DNA of 26,380 bases from Stercoripulliclostridium_A sp045535235 (lineage in GTDB: Bacteria > Bacillota > Clostridia > Christensenellales > DTU072): the NCBI GenBank assembly GCA_045535235.1, contig JAZSLG010000049.1, positions 1 to 26,380 of the forward strand, written 5' to 3'. Below, in pieces: positions 16,723-23,725 of the stretch; position 1 is the stretch's first letter; every line of letters starts with the position of its first letter. A program made the position numbers and the translations under genes. Below the pieces are notes generated by a model. It was not told the DNA's origin. It did no database searches and worked only from the letters and a program-made list of their open reading frames with translations.

Positions 16723-16751
16723 ATTTTACATATAATTAAAATTTTTAGCAA
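16723..16751 (-). promoter_or_regulatory. sigma-A promoter of the LarA-like/phosphodiesterase operon
   Basis: On the minus strand, TTGCTA (16746-16751), 17 bases, then TAAAAT (16723-16728). Initiation near 16716 gives a 30-base leader. The promoter begins about 10 bases beyond the U-tract of the tRNA terminator. Confidence 0.65.
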
Positions 16752-16760
16752 GTATTTATA

Positions 16761-16785
16761 AAAAAAAGACCCATAAAGGGTCTTT
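16761..16785 (-). terminator. intrinsic terminator of the tRNA-Thr gene
   Basis: An 8-bp stem AAAGACCC/GGGTCTTT (16765-16772 and 16778-16785) with loop ATAAA is followed on the minus strand by a U-run. It starts two bases after the tRNA 3' end. Confidence 0.9.
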
Positions 16786-16787
16786 GG

Positions 16788-16860
16788 AGCTAATGGCCGG
16801 ACTCGAACCGGCGACCTGTTCATTACGAGTGAACCGCACTACCTACTGTGCTACATTAGC
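16788..16860 (-). tRNA. tRNA-Thr (anticodon CGU)
   Basis: A complete 73-base cloverleaf: 7-bp acceptor GCTAATG/CATTAGC, D stem GCAC/GTGC, anticodon stem GTTCA/TGAAC with loop CTCGTAA (anticodon CGT, reading ACG), five-base variable loop and T stem GCCGG/CCGGC with loop TTCGAGT. The discriminator base is T and CCA is not encoded, so CCA must be added after transcription. It is a single-gene transcription unit between its own promoter and terminator. Confidence 0.96.
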
Positions 16861-16875
16861 ATTTACTTCTATAAT

Positions 16876-16904
16876 ATTTTATAATTGAATTAAAAAAAAA
16901 TCAA
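16876..16904 (-). promoter_or_regulatory. sigma-A promoter of the tRNA-Thr gene
   Basis: On the minus strand, TTGATT (16899-16904), 17 bases, then TAAAAT (16876-16881). Initiation near 16869 is about 9 bases ahead of the mature 5' end. The remaining stretch up to 16973 is AT-rich and I see nothing else in it. Confidence 0.6.
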
Positions 16905-16973
16905 CTAAAATCATATAAAAATATATTATACAAGAGAATTATTTGATTTCTATCTAAAATTATACTAAATATT

Positions 16974-17005
16974 AAAAAGAAACCATCGGATGACCGATGG
17001 TTTCT
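16974..17005 (-). terminator. strong intrinsic terminator of the Fe-S scaffold/GGGtGRT operon
   Basis: A 12-bp perfect stem AGAAACCATCGG/CCGATGGTTTCT (16978-16989 and 16994-17005) with a four-base loop, followed on the minus strand by TTTTTAAT. It lies 19 bases after the GGGtGRT stop codon. Confidence 0.92.
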
Positions 17006-17024
17006 AAATATTTAAGGTTAAAGA

Positions 17025-18035
17025 TTATTTGCTAGCTTCTTCAATAGCAACTGCTACTGCAACGGTCATACCAACCATGGGGTTGTTACCAGCACCGATA
17101 AGCCCCATCATTTCAACGTGTGCGGGAACGGATGAGGAACCAGCAAATTGAGCGTCACTATGCATTCTTCCCATAGTGTCGGTCATACCATAAGAAGCGG
17201 GGCCCGCTGCCATATTGTCTGGGTGAAGCGTTCTACCCGTACCACCACCTGATGCTACTGAGAAGTAGTTTTTGCCGTTTTCGATTGCCCATTTCTTATA
17301 CGTTCCAGCAACTGGGTGTTGGAATCTAGTTGGGTTGGTTGAGTTACCAGTGATTGAAACGCCTACGTTTTCAAGTTTCATGATTGCAACGCCTTCGGGT
17401 ACGTTATCTGCACCGTAACATTTTACGTTTGCTCTTGCTCCGTTACTGAATGCTTTTTGTTCTAATACCTTTACTTCTTCGGTATAGGGGTCAAACTCGG
17501 TTTCTACGTACGTAAAGCCGTTTATTCTTGAAATGATATACGCTGCGTCCTTGCCTAAACCGTTAAGTATTACTCTTAAGGGTTGTTTTCTTACTTTATT
17601 TGCGTTTAATGCGATTTTAATTGCACCTTCTGCTGCTGCAAATGATTCGTGGCCTGCTAAGAAACAGAAACATTCGGTTTCTTCTGACAATAACATTTTA
17701 CCTAAGTTACCGTGGCCTAAACCTACTTTTCTATTTTCTGCTACTGAACCTGGAATACAAAATGATTGTAAGCCGATACCGATATTTGCTGCTGCGGTTG
17801 CAGCACTCTTATCGCCTGTTCTTTCTGCTTCTTTCAATGCGATTGCTGAGCCTACGGTGTATGCCCATTTTGCATTTTCGAAACAGATTGGTTGGGTTTC
17901 TTGTGTGATAGTATAGGGAGAAATGCCGTATTTATCACATATTTCTTTACATTCGTCTATTGATGCGATGCCGTATTCTTTTAGCGTTGCTAAAATCTTG
18001 GCTTCACGTCTTTCATATCCTTCAAAATGTGCCAT
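17025..18035 (-). CDS. GGGtGRT protein
   Basis: A 336-residue conserved protein of unknown biochemical role, named for the motif GGGTGRT, here at residues 263-269. Other conserved-looking blocks are GLGHGNLGKMLLSEETECFCFLAGH cut by Cys122/Cys124 (105-129), HPVAG near 240 and GAGNNPMVGMTVAVAVAIEEA at the end. It is regularly found beside a NifU-like scaffold in Clostridia and is often linked to Fe-S assembly on that ground alone. Here it lies 14 bases downstream of that scaffold gene, with a strong AAGGAGG site. The gene is more G+C-rich than its neighbours and codon use looks like that of well-expressed genes. No signal peptide; cytoplasmic. Confidence 0.92.
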   Translation of the reverse strand: MAHFEGYERREAKILATLKEYGIASIDECKEICDKYGISPYTITQETQPICFENAKWAYTVGSAIALKEAERTGDKSAATAAANIGIGLQSFCIPGSVAENRKVGLGHGNLGKMLLSEETECFCFLAGHESFAAAEGAIKIALNANKVRKQPLRVILNGLGKDAAYIISRINGFTYVETEFDPYTEEVKVLEQKAFSNGARANVKCYGADNVPEGVAIMKLENVGVSITGNSTNPTRFQHPVAGTYKKWAIENGKNYFSVASGGGTGRTLHPDNMAAGPASYGMTDTMGRMHSDAQFAGSSSVPAHVEMMGLIGAGNNPMVGMTVAVAVAIEEASK

Positions 18036-18049
18036 TTGCGTTTTCCTCC

Positions 18050-18751
18050 TTATTCTTTTCTTGGGTCGATATATTTTACCGCACCATCTTCGGCTTTAAA
18101 TCTTCCGTATGTGCCTTTTGACTTTTCGTATGCTTCGTTTGGTTCCATACCTTTCTTGATAAAATCGGTCATTTTACCTAACGATACGAATTCGTAGCCG
18201 ATTACTTCGTCGTTTTCGTCTAATGCCATTTTTGTGCAATAGCCTTCGGTCATTTCTAGGTATCTTACACCCTTTGCTTTGGTTCCGTACATTGTTCCTA
18301 CCATTGAGCGTGCACCTTTACCTAAGTCTTCCATACCTGCACCGATTACTAATCCTCCTTCTGAGAACGCTGATTGTGAACGGCCGTATACGATTTGTAA
18401 GAACAATTCTCTCATTGCTGTATTGATTGCGTCACATACTAAGTCGGTATTTAACGCTTCAAGTAGCGTTTTACCAGGTAGTATTTCGGCTGCCATTGCT
18501 GCCGAGTGTGTCATTCCTGAACAACCAATCGTTTCTACGAGTGCTTCTTCAATAATTCCGTCTTTCACGTTTAATGAAAGTTTACATGCGCCTTGTTGTG
18601 GTGCACACCAGCCTACGCCGTGCGTGTATGCGGAAATGTCTTTGATTTCCTTTGCTTGTACCCATTTTCCTTCTTCAGGAATTGGGGCTGGGCCATGTTT
18701 CGGTCCTTTGCAAACGCAGGTCATTTCTTTTACTTCAGTTGAATACTGCAT
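18050..18751 (-). CDS. NifU/IscU-like iron-sulfur scaffold protein
   Basis: A 233-residue protein with an IscU/NifU-N fold core at about residues 40-120. The family's first ligand region is QGACKLSL (C56), the second is IGCSGMTHSAAMA (C77), followed by the usual PGKTLLEAL helix. The third family ligand (HCS) is missing: the corresponding stretch reads QIVYGRSQ near 119-126. Extra cysteines occur at C12 and C14 (CVCKG), C49, C106 and C172. About 110 extra C-terminal residues distinguish it from plain IscU. It pairs with the GGGtGRT gene in one operon behind its own promoter and has a GGAGGG site. The missing third ligand suggests cluster binding different from standard IscU. Confidence 0.9.
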   Translation of the reverse strand: MQYSTEVKEMTCVCKGPKHGPAPIPEEGKWVQAKEIKDISAYTHGVGWCAPQQGACKLSLNVKDGIIEEALVETIGCSGMTHSAAMAAEILPGKTLLEALNTDLVCDAINTAMRELFLQIVYGRSQSAFSEGGLVIGAGMEDLGKGARSMVGTMYGTKAKGVRYLEMTEGYCTKMALDENDEVIGYEFVSLGKMTDFIKKGMEPNEAYEKSKGTYGRFKAEDGAVKYIDPRKE

Positions 18752-18796
18752 TTATATATGCCCTCCATTGTTTTTCTTCTTTATTTTATCCTTAAA

Positions 18797-18825
18797 AGTA
18801 TATCATAATAGTGCTTTTTTTTCAA
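18797..18825 (-). promoter_or_regulatory. sigma-A promoter of the Fe-S scaffold/GGGtGRT operon
   Basis: On the minus strand, TTGAAA (18820-18825), 17 bases, then TATACT (18797-18802). Initiation near 18790 leaves a leader of about 39 bases with no obvious hairpin. Confidence 0.75.
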
Positions 18826-18860
18826 TCGTTTTTTGCATTTATTATCACTTTTTTGTTTTT

Positions 18861-19706
18861 TTATCTCTCTTTTTTCTCTAGACTTCTCTTATAATAAAAC
18901 AAATATTGCTGATAATACCCCGATTTTTCTCCAAATTCTTCCACTAGCCACTTAGATATCTTTTTTCTGTCCGTTAGTTTTCCGTTAAAGTTTTCTTTAT
19001 ACAGTTTCTCTATCCACGTATCTACGGGAAACGCATCGCCCCTATGATAACCAAACAGTGTTACGCAATCTGCAACCTTTTCACCAACTCCGTATATCTT
19101 TATTAGTTCTTTCCTTATTTCTTCAGTCTCTAAAGTTTTTAACCGATTTGCGTCAAAACCGTTTACTATTTCTTCTGCCAATTTTTTAACGTATTCTGCT
19201 CTATACCCTAGACCTATACTCTTAAAAAATTCTATATCCTTTCTCGCCATCATTTCTGACGTGGGAAAGGCATAATATTCTTTACCGAAAAACTCTTTCC
19301 GTTCACCTAGTGCATAACACAACTTTTCTATTATGCTTTTTATCCTTGGTATGTTATTGTTTTGAGATATCATAAACGAAAACAACGTTTCTTCTATATC
19401 TTGATTTAATATCCTTATTCCCTTACCTAATTTTGCCGAAGTTCTTAATACTTCGTACTTACTTTCTTTTGCTAGAGCATATATACTATCGTAATCATTA
19501 TCTAAATCGAAATATTTATAAAAGTATTCCCTATCATCTGCATTACATTCTATTATAGCGTTGCCATTTTCATTGTAGCAATATGCACATTTATCTTTTG
19601 AATAAACTAAAAAACCTTTTTCGTGTGGATAGAATCTAAAAACTTGTCCACACTCTAGCGTGTCTTTTATATTAAAATAGGTATCGTTAAAAATTATCTT
19701 TTCCAT
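18861..19706 (-). CDS. ogg: 8-oxoguanine DNA glycosylase/AP lyase (OGG family)
   Basis: A base-excision repair enzyme removing 8-oxoguanine. The 281 residues have an OGG_N domain (about 1-95, including DTLECGQVFRF) and an HhH-GPD domain. The helix-hairpin-helix YGVGEKVADCVTLFG (205-219) carries the catalytic Lys210, and FPVDTW carries Asp229, the equivalents of human OGG1 K249 and D268. It resembles the clostridial OGG enzymes rather than MutM/Fpg. It lies 52 bases downstream of rpmA but beyond a terminator, and its ribosome binding site is weak (TAGAGAAAT). Expression probably depends on read-through or a promoter I could not identify. Confidence 0.92.
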   Translation of the reverse strand: MEKIIFNDTYFNIKDTLECGQVFRFYPHEKGFLVYSKDKCAYCYNENGNAIIECNADDREYFYKYFDLDNDYDSIYALAKESKYEVLRTSAKLGKGIRILNQDIEETLFSFMISQNNNIPRIKSIIEKLCYALGERKEFFGKEYYAFPTSEMMARKDIEFFKSIGLGYRAEYVKKLAEEIVNGFDANRLKTLETEEIRKELIKIYGVGEKVADCVTLFGYHRGDAFPVDTWIEKLYKENFNGKLTDRKKISKWLVEEFGEKSGYYQQYLFYYKRSLEKKER

Positions 19707-19716
19707 ATTTCTCTAT

Positions 19717-19746
19717 AAAAAAATCGGGTTGATATACACAACCCGA
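19717..19746 (-). terminator. intrinsic terminator of the rplU-rpmA operon
   Basis: An 8-bp stem TCGGGTTG/CAACCCGA (19724-19731 and 19739-19746) with a 7-base loop, followed on the minus strand by seven T. It sits between rpmA and the glycosylase gene. Confidence 0.9.
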
Positions 19747-19758
19747 ATTTTGTTAGTA

Positions 19759-20031
19759 CTATTTTGCGTAAACGCTTACTTTCTTGTCTTTTCTTCCCAA
19801 TCTTTCATACTTAACTACGCCGTCAATTAAAGCGAACAAAGTATCGTCGCTTCCGATACCAACGTTGTTACCGGGATGAATTTTAGTGCCACGTTGACGT
19901 ACTAAAATGCTTCCTGCTAAAACTTCTTGACCATCGTTTCTCTTGATGCCAAGTCTTTTAGCGTTTGAATCTCTACCGTTCTTCGTGCTACCGCCACCTT
20001 TGTGGTGAGCAAATAATTTAATAAAAAACAT
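19759..20031 (-). CDS. rpmA: ribosomal protein bL27
   Basis: A component of the large ribosomal subunit that reaches towards the peptidyl-transferase centre. The 90 residues show AHHKGGGSTKNGRDS, KRLGIKRNDGQ and GSILVRQRGTKIHPGNNVGIG. The N-terminus carries the extension MFFIKLF before AHHK. In Firmicutes such an extension is removed by the cysteine protease Prp, with cleavage expected after F7. The prp gene usually sits between rplU and rpmA, but here only 17 bases separate them. No obg gene follows; a terminator does. Confidence 0.97.
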   Translation of the reverse strand: MFFIKLFAHHKGGGSTKNGRDSNAKRLGIKRNDGQEVLAGSILVRQRGTKIHPGNNVGIGSDDTLFALIDGVVKYERLGRKDKKVSVYAK

Positions 20032-20048
20032 ATATCTTCCTCCTCACC

Positions 20049-20357
20049 TTATTTAGCAGCAATTTCAAGAATTTTAACGGAAGTAAAAGGTTGTCTATGA
20101 CCTTGTTTCTTTCTTTCATTCTTCTTTGCCTTGTATTTGAACACAACAATCTTTTTACCTTTGCCTTGTTCTACTACTTCGCCTACTGCCTTAAAAGCCT
20201 TTGCTTCTTCAGCAACCTTGACACCGTTTTCGTCTGCAAGCATTAATACTTCAAACTCAACTTTGTCGCCTACGTTCGCTTGAAGTTTTTCAAACTTAAT
20301 AGTTGAACCAACTTCTGCTTTGTACTGTTTGTTACCATTTGCAACAATTGCGTACAT
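20049..20357 (-). CDS. rplU: ribosomal protein bL21
   Basis: A large-subunit ribosomal protein of 102 residues, the family's usual length. It begins MYAIVANGNKQYKAEVG, has GDKVEFEVLMLADENG in the middle and the basic KYKAKKNERKKQGHRQPFT signature at the C-terminus that contacts 23S rRNA. It is first in the rplU-rpmA operon, with a GGAGGT-type site 8 to 10 bases upstream of the ATG and a structured leader, suggesting autogenous control of the operon. Confidence 0.97.
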   Translation of the reverse strand: MYAIVANGNKQYKAEVGSTIKFEKLQANVGDKVEFEVLMLADENGVKVAEEAKAFKAVGEVVEQGKGKKIVVFKYKAKKNERKKQGHRQPFTSVKILEIAAK

Positions 20358-20374
20358 TTTTTATACCTCCATCT

Positions 20375-20449
20375 AACCAGTCTCGCCGAAATTAATTTTG
20401 GGGTGGTTTTTACACGCTTAAAAAACCCCTTTCGTGCGGCTCATTGGTT
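20375..20449 (-). promoter_or_regulatory. bL21-type leader element
   Basis: Between the promoter and rplU the minus strand has a paired element: AACCAATGAGCCG (20437-20449) faces CGGCGAGACTGGTT (20375-20388), pairing through AACCA/TGGTT and GCCG/CGGC with an internal bulge. It encloses a GGGGTTTTTT/AAAAACCACCCC-type hairpin. Position and layout match the Firmicutes L21 leader, which is thought to be a protein-binding control element; the family assignment is from memory. The -10 box is so close that the outermost bases may not be transcribed. Confidence 0.6.
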
Positions 20450-20478
20450 ATTCTACATTATTTCAACGGTTTTGTCAA
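20450..20478 (-). promoter_or_regulatory. strong sigma-A promoter of rplU-rpmA
   Basis: On the minus strand, a perfect TTGACA (20473-20478), 17 bases, then TAGAAT (20450-20455). It is the best -35 box in the window, as expected for a ribosomal operon. Confidence 0.85.
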
Positions 20479-20547
20479 ACGATTTTGTATATTTTTTTCA
20501 TTTTTGGAAATCTTATTTTTATAGACTTTTAAGGAGATTATTATTTT

Positions 20548-20985
20548 ATGGAAGCATCTAATTTTAACGGCAAAGCAATCAACGACGTTTATAAAAACGC
20601 TCACTTAGCACTTCAAAGCATTTCCGATTTATTACCTTCGGTTGAAGATGATGAATTAAAAAAAGAACTTCGCGAACAATATGAAGGTTACGAAAAAACC
20701 ATTGGTGAAATTTCAACTTATATGGCTGAAAAAGGCGTTGAACCTAAGGACGTTAATTTTTTCAAAAAGGCTATGATGTACGGTAGCATTAAGATGAAAA
20801 CTGTTATGAATAATAGCAGAAACCAAATCGCTGATATGATGATTAAGGGCACTGTTATGGGCATTTCTGAACTTACAGCAATGAAGAACGAAAATACTAA
20901 CCTTGACCAAGACGTATTAAACTTCGTTGAAAAACTACTTGCTTTAGAAGAAGAATACGAGCAACGATTAAAGAAATTCTTATAA
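20548..20985 (+). CDS. small helical protein, ferritin-like bundle pattern
   Basis: A 145-residue, almost wholly alpha-helical, charged protein. Helices are predicted at about residues 10-30, 34-62, 70-102 and 115-143, giving a four-helix bundle such as DUF2383/ferritin-like proteins. However, I do not see a clear pair of metal-binding E-x-x-H motifs, so this is shape only. The third helix region is Met-rich (KKAMMYGSIKMKTVMNN). AAGGAG lies about 10 bases before the ATG. It is monocistronic, divergent from rplU and followed by a strong terminator; no convincing promoter was found in the short gap. Function unknown. Confidence 0.8.
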   Translation: MEASNFNGKAINDVYKNAHLALQSISDLLPSVEDDELKKELREQYEGYEKTIGEISTYMAEKGVEPKDVNFFKKAMMYGSIKMKTVMNNSRNQIADMMIKGTVMGISELTAMKNENTNLDQDVLNFVEKLLALEEEYEQRLKKFL

Positions 20986-21008
20986 AAAAAGGGCTTTTTG
21001 CCCTTTTT
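20986..21008. terminator. bidirectional intrinsic terminator
   Basis: A stem AAAAAGGGC/GCCCTTTTT (20986-20994 and 21000-21008) with a T5 loop and U-tracts available on both strands, between the helical protein gene and the convergent amidohydrolase gene. Confidence 0.88.
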
Positions 21009-21012
21009 ATTT

Positions 21013-22362
21013 TTACTTGTAGTCTATTGTTATTGTTCCGTCGTCGTTATAGATTACGGTCTGTTTATTTATTGCAATACTTTCTTTATGCTTTAAATAT
21101 TCACCTATACTGCTAAACGTTGGCGTGTAGGCATCAATAACTTCCTTTGCCTTTTTTGCGTTATTACTTAATAGGTTTCGCAATAGTTTATACTCTACTT
21201 TTGCAGTGTTAACACAGACGTTATATGGGTCAACTATTTCATAGTCAATACCGTGCCCCGTACCTTTATATCCTGATGCGTAAATGTGAATAGACGGGAA
21301 CAATACGCTTATATCACCCATATCGGTAGATGATGACAACCATTTATCGATATAATTATAAACGTCTAATCCAAATAGTTCTTCGCAAGACTCTTCAAAC
21401 ACTTTTCTTAAATTTTCATCTTCAGTCAATGGTTCGCTTCCCGCTATGTCTTGAATAAATGCCGTTGCTCCGTTAGTTGCCACTGCTGAAGATATCGCTC
21501 TATTAACTGTACTACTTATATATTTTATCGATATAGAGTTTGATGCCCTTACATAGCCTTCCATAGTTACTTGTTCTGGAACTGCGTTTACTGCTTCACC
21601 GCCCTTTGTAATAATGAAATGCGCTCTCGCATATTCACTTTCCATAAAGGTTTCCCTTAATGAATTGATTGATAAAAGTGCTAGACTTGCTGCGTTTAAT
21701 GCATTAATTCCCTCCCAAGGCTTTCCACCTGCGTGGGCAGACTTTCCTTTAATAGTTACAAATTTTCTTACGTTACCGTTATGACCTTTAGTAAGATAGA
21801 ATTTTTGATTTCCTTTTACTTCACCTGCGTGCATCATAAATGCAAGGTCAACGTCGTTAAAATAGCCTCTGGAAATAAATTCAGGTTTACCAGTAGCATA
21901 CTTTATTATGCCTTGTTTAATCAATTCTTTTCTATAACCGATTTCTATGCCTTCTTCAGCAGGAACAAGGCATAGTTTAATTTTACCACAAAGCCCGTCC
22001 AACGCCCCTTCTTGTTTTAATGCATAAGCAAGACCTAACATAGCGGCACATTGTGCGTGATGCCCACAGTTATGAACTGCCCCCGTCTCTTTATCGTGTT
22101 CGGGATGCTGAAAGTTTATTAATGAATCAAGTTCTGCTAATACTAAAACAGTAGGTCCAGGCTTTCCTGTGTCAACCACAGTGTAAAAACCGGTTATTCC
22201 ATCAGCCAAGGTGAGTTTATAGCCCATTTTTTCAAATTCATCTACCATAAACTTGTTGGTCTTAAATTCCTTAAAGCCTGTTTCAGGATTATTCCAAAGC
22301 CACCTTTCTGCGTTTAATATATAGTCTTTGTTTTGTTCAATTAATTCGTAAATTTTCTTCAT
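21013..22362 (-). CDS. M20 family amidohydrolase/peptidase (AbgB-like)
   Basis: A 449-residue, two-zinc cytoplasmic hydrolase of peptidase family M20D, which cleaves N-acyl amino acids or aminobenzoyl-glutamate-type amides. Metal and catalytic motifs are HNCGHH (C99, H101), PAEEG (E136/E137), MMHAG (H178) and a C-terminal GTGH. The dimerisation domain runs from about residue 190 (KGKSAHAGGKPWEG) to 305. The ATG at 22362 is preferred over the in-frame TTG at 22365 because AGGAG lies 6 bases before it. That site overlaps the stop of the CapA-like gene. It is last in the operon, and a bidirectional terminator follows the stop. The substrate is unknown; a glutamyl amide would fit the CapA neighbour. 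Confidence 0.9.
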   Translation of the reverse strand: MKKIYELIEQNKDYILNAERWLWNNPETGFKEFKTNKFMVDEFEKMGYKLTLADGITGFYTVVDTGKPGPTVLVLAELDSLINFQHPEHDKETGAVHNCGHHAQCAAMLGLAYALKQEGALDGLCGKIKLCLVPAEEGIEIGYRKELIKQGIIKYATGKPEFISRGYFNDVDLAFMMHAGEVKGNQKFYLTKGHNGNVRKFVTIKGKSAHAGGKPWEGINALNAASLALLSINSLRETFMESEYARAHFIITKGGEAVNAVPEQVTMEGYVRASNSISIKYISSTVNRAISSAVATNGATAFIQDIAGSEPLTEDENLRKVFEESCEELFGLDVYNYIDKWLSSSTDMGDISVLFPSIHIYASGYKGTGHGIDYEIVDPYNVCVNTAKVEYKLLRNLLSNNAKKAKEVIDAYTPTFSSIGEYLKHKESIAINKQTVIYNDDGTITIDYK

Positions 22363-22371
22363 CAACTACTC

Positions 22372-23679
22372 CTAGTTGTTTTCCAACCTTATCATACCAT
22401 CAGTAAAACTTAACTTTGTATTATAAGGTTTTGAAAGCCTAACTAAATCATAAAAGATTTCCTTTGCTTCTTCCCCTTTAGCGTAATAAGGCAAGCCGTT
22501 AAGTTTGCCTTCTCTATCAAAGCCTGCAACAACAGGCATCATTTCTATAGAATTAACTTTATTGTCAACAATTTCAATTTTAGGTATTACAGTCATAAAA
22601 TTTTTCTTATCGGCTTGTAACCCCAACTTGCCCCCTTTAGAACGTGCCATTAATCCTTCCATTGCAGGAGCGTTAATATCGCATCCGTATTTTTGCATAA
22701 AATCAGCAGGTAACAAGGGAACTCGCATACCTTGATAAATAAAGTCGCCTAGCGAATAGAAAATAGGATATCCTTTATACATTTCTATTGCCCTCAACTG
22801 ATGAGTACCACTACCAATAACGGCACAAACGCCAGCGTCAATACAAGCGTGAGCAAGTTCTTCTAAAAATTCAGGAACGTCTTCGTGTTTGTCCGTTTTA
22901 ATGTCGTGGCAATGAATTAAAATTATGACGTAATCGTATTTTTCTTTTGCTTTTTTAATGTTTTCTACTATTCTAGCAAGATCTTTTGCGTTACATTCAG
23001 TTCCTTTTTTAGACCCATCAGAGCAAAAAGACAAACCACCAAAATTATATAGCCCCTCTTTATCGGGAAGAACAAATCCACCCTTAATGCTTAAATTTCT
23101 ATATCCGTTTACGTGTGATACTTTTGCAATTTCAATGAGTTGCTTTTCCATTTCGGGCGTTATTTGATAGTATCTAGACATTCCTAGATAATTTACACCC
23201 GGTCTGCCCTTAAGTGTTTTAGTTTCATACCCTGCTTTTGAAGCAACTTCAAACGTAGTAGTAACTGCAAAAATCGCTACCTTTTTACCATCGACGTCAA
23301 TAACCGCGGGTGCACTTGCCTCGTCAATATTTCTACCTGTACCTGAGTGTGCTAAGCCTCTTTTATCAAGTTCGTCAATAGTTGATAATAAGCCGTGGTA
23401 CGAATAGTCCATACAGTGATTGTTTGCGTTGCCATAATAATTGAAACCATACTTGCACAAGTCGTCAAAAACTTCGGGTTCAGTATTAAGCCATGTTCCA
23501 CCACTGTAAGCGTTAGGAAAATCTCCAAACCTAGAAATATTTGTTTCAAGGTTAGAAATTCTTACGTCGCATTGACCAATATATTTTGATATCTCTTTTA
23601 AATCATTATTATATTCTTTTGGAATATCCGCAACAAACAATGCGTCGCCCGTTGCGGAAATAGTTAATTTATCTTTCAT
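22372..23679 (-). CDS. CapA/PgsA-type metallophosphoesterase-like protein
   Basis: A 435-residue member of the PGA_cap family, named after poly-gamma-glutamate capsule proteins and having a calcineurin-like phosphoesterase fold. It shows SATGDALF (8-15), the ISNLETNIS motif near 41, NANNHCMDYSYHGLLSTIDEL (83-103), ILIHCHD near 254 and IGSGTHQLRAIEMYKGYPIFYSLGDF from about 290. There is no signal peptide or membrane anchor, unlike true PgsA, so it is probably cytoplasmic or soluble. The ribosome binding site is weak (GGGAAA). It lies between the MATE transporter (46-base gap) and the M20 hydrolase (9-base gap). Metal binding is likely but the reaction is not known. Confidence 0.88.
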   Translation of the reverse strand: MKDKLTISATGDALFVADIPKEYNNDLKEISKYIGQCDVRISNLETNISRFGDFPNAYSGGTWLNTEPEVFDDLCKYGFNYYGNANNHCMDYSYHGLLSTIDELDKRGLAHSGTGRNIDEASAPAVIDVDGKKVAIFAVTTTFEVASKAGYETKTLKGRPGVNYLGMSRYYQITPEMEKQLIEIAKVSHVNGYRNLSIKGGFVLPDKEGLYNFGGLSFCSDGSKKGTECNAKDLARIVENIKKAKEKYDYVIILIHCHDIKTDKHEDVPEFLEELAHACIDAGVCAVIGSGTHQLRAIEMYKGYPIFYSLGDFIYQGMRVPLLPADFMQKYGCDINAPAMEGLMARSKGGKLGLQADKKNFMTVIPKIEIVDNKVNSIEMMPVVAGFDREGKLNGLPYYAKGEEAKEIFYDLVRLSKPYNTKLSFTDGMIRLENN

Positions 23680-23725
23680 TTTTTTAATTTCCCATACATC
23701 TCTTTTAGTTGAAGATTTTTAATTT

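Noticed and set aside
17533..18881. Long plus-strand reading frames opposite the Fe-S scaffold and GGGtGRT genes
   Set aside because: They are antisense shadows produced by the strong codon bias of these two genes. They have no ribosome binding site and low-complexity products.
19707..19760. A promoter for the OGG gene inside the rplU-rpmA terminator
   Set aside because: TTGTGT and TATAGA are 18 bases apart, but initiation would fall at the ATG itself, and the boxes are simply part of the terminator hairpin and T-run.
20480..20530. Promoter for the helical protein gene
   Set aside because: A TATAGA at 20520-20525 is visible, but no -35 box at 16-18 bases is convincing.
23680..23725. Three-codon mini-frame ahead of the CapA-like gene
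   Set aside because: An ATG-GGA-AAT-TAA string is present but has no ribosome binding site; it is probably chance.
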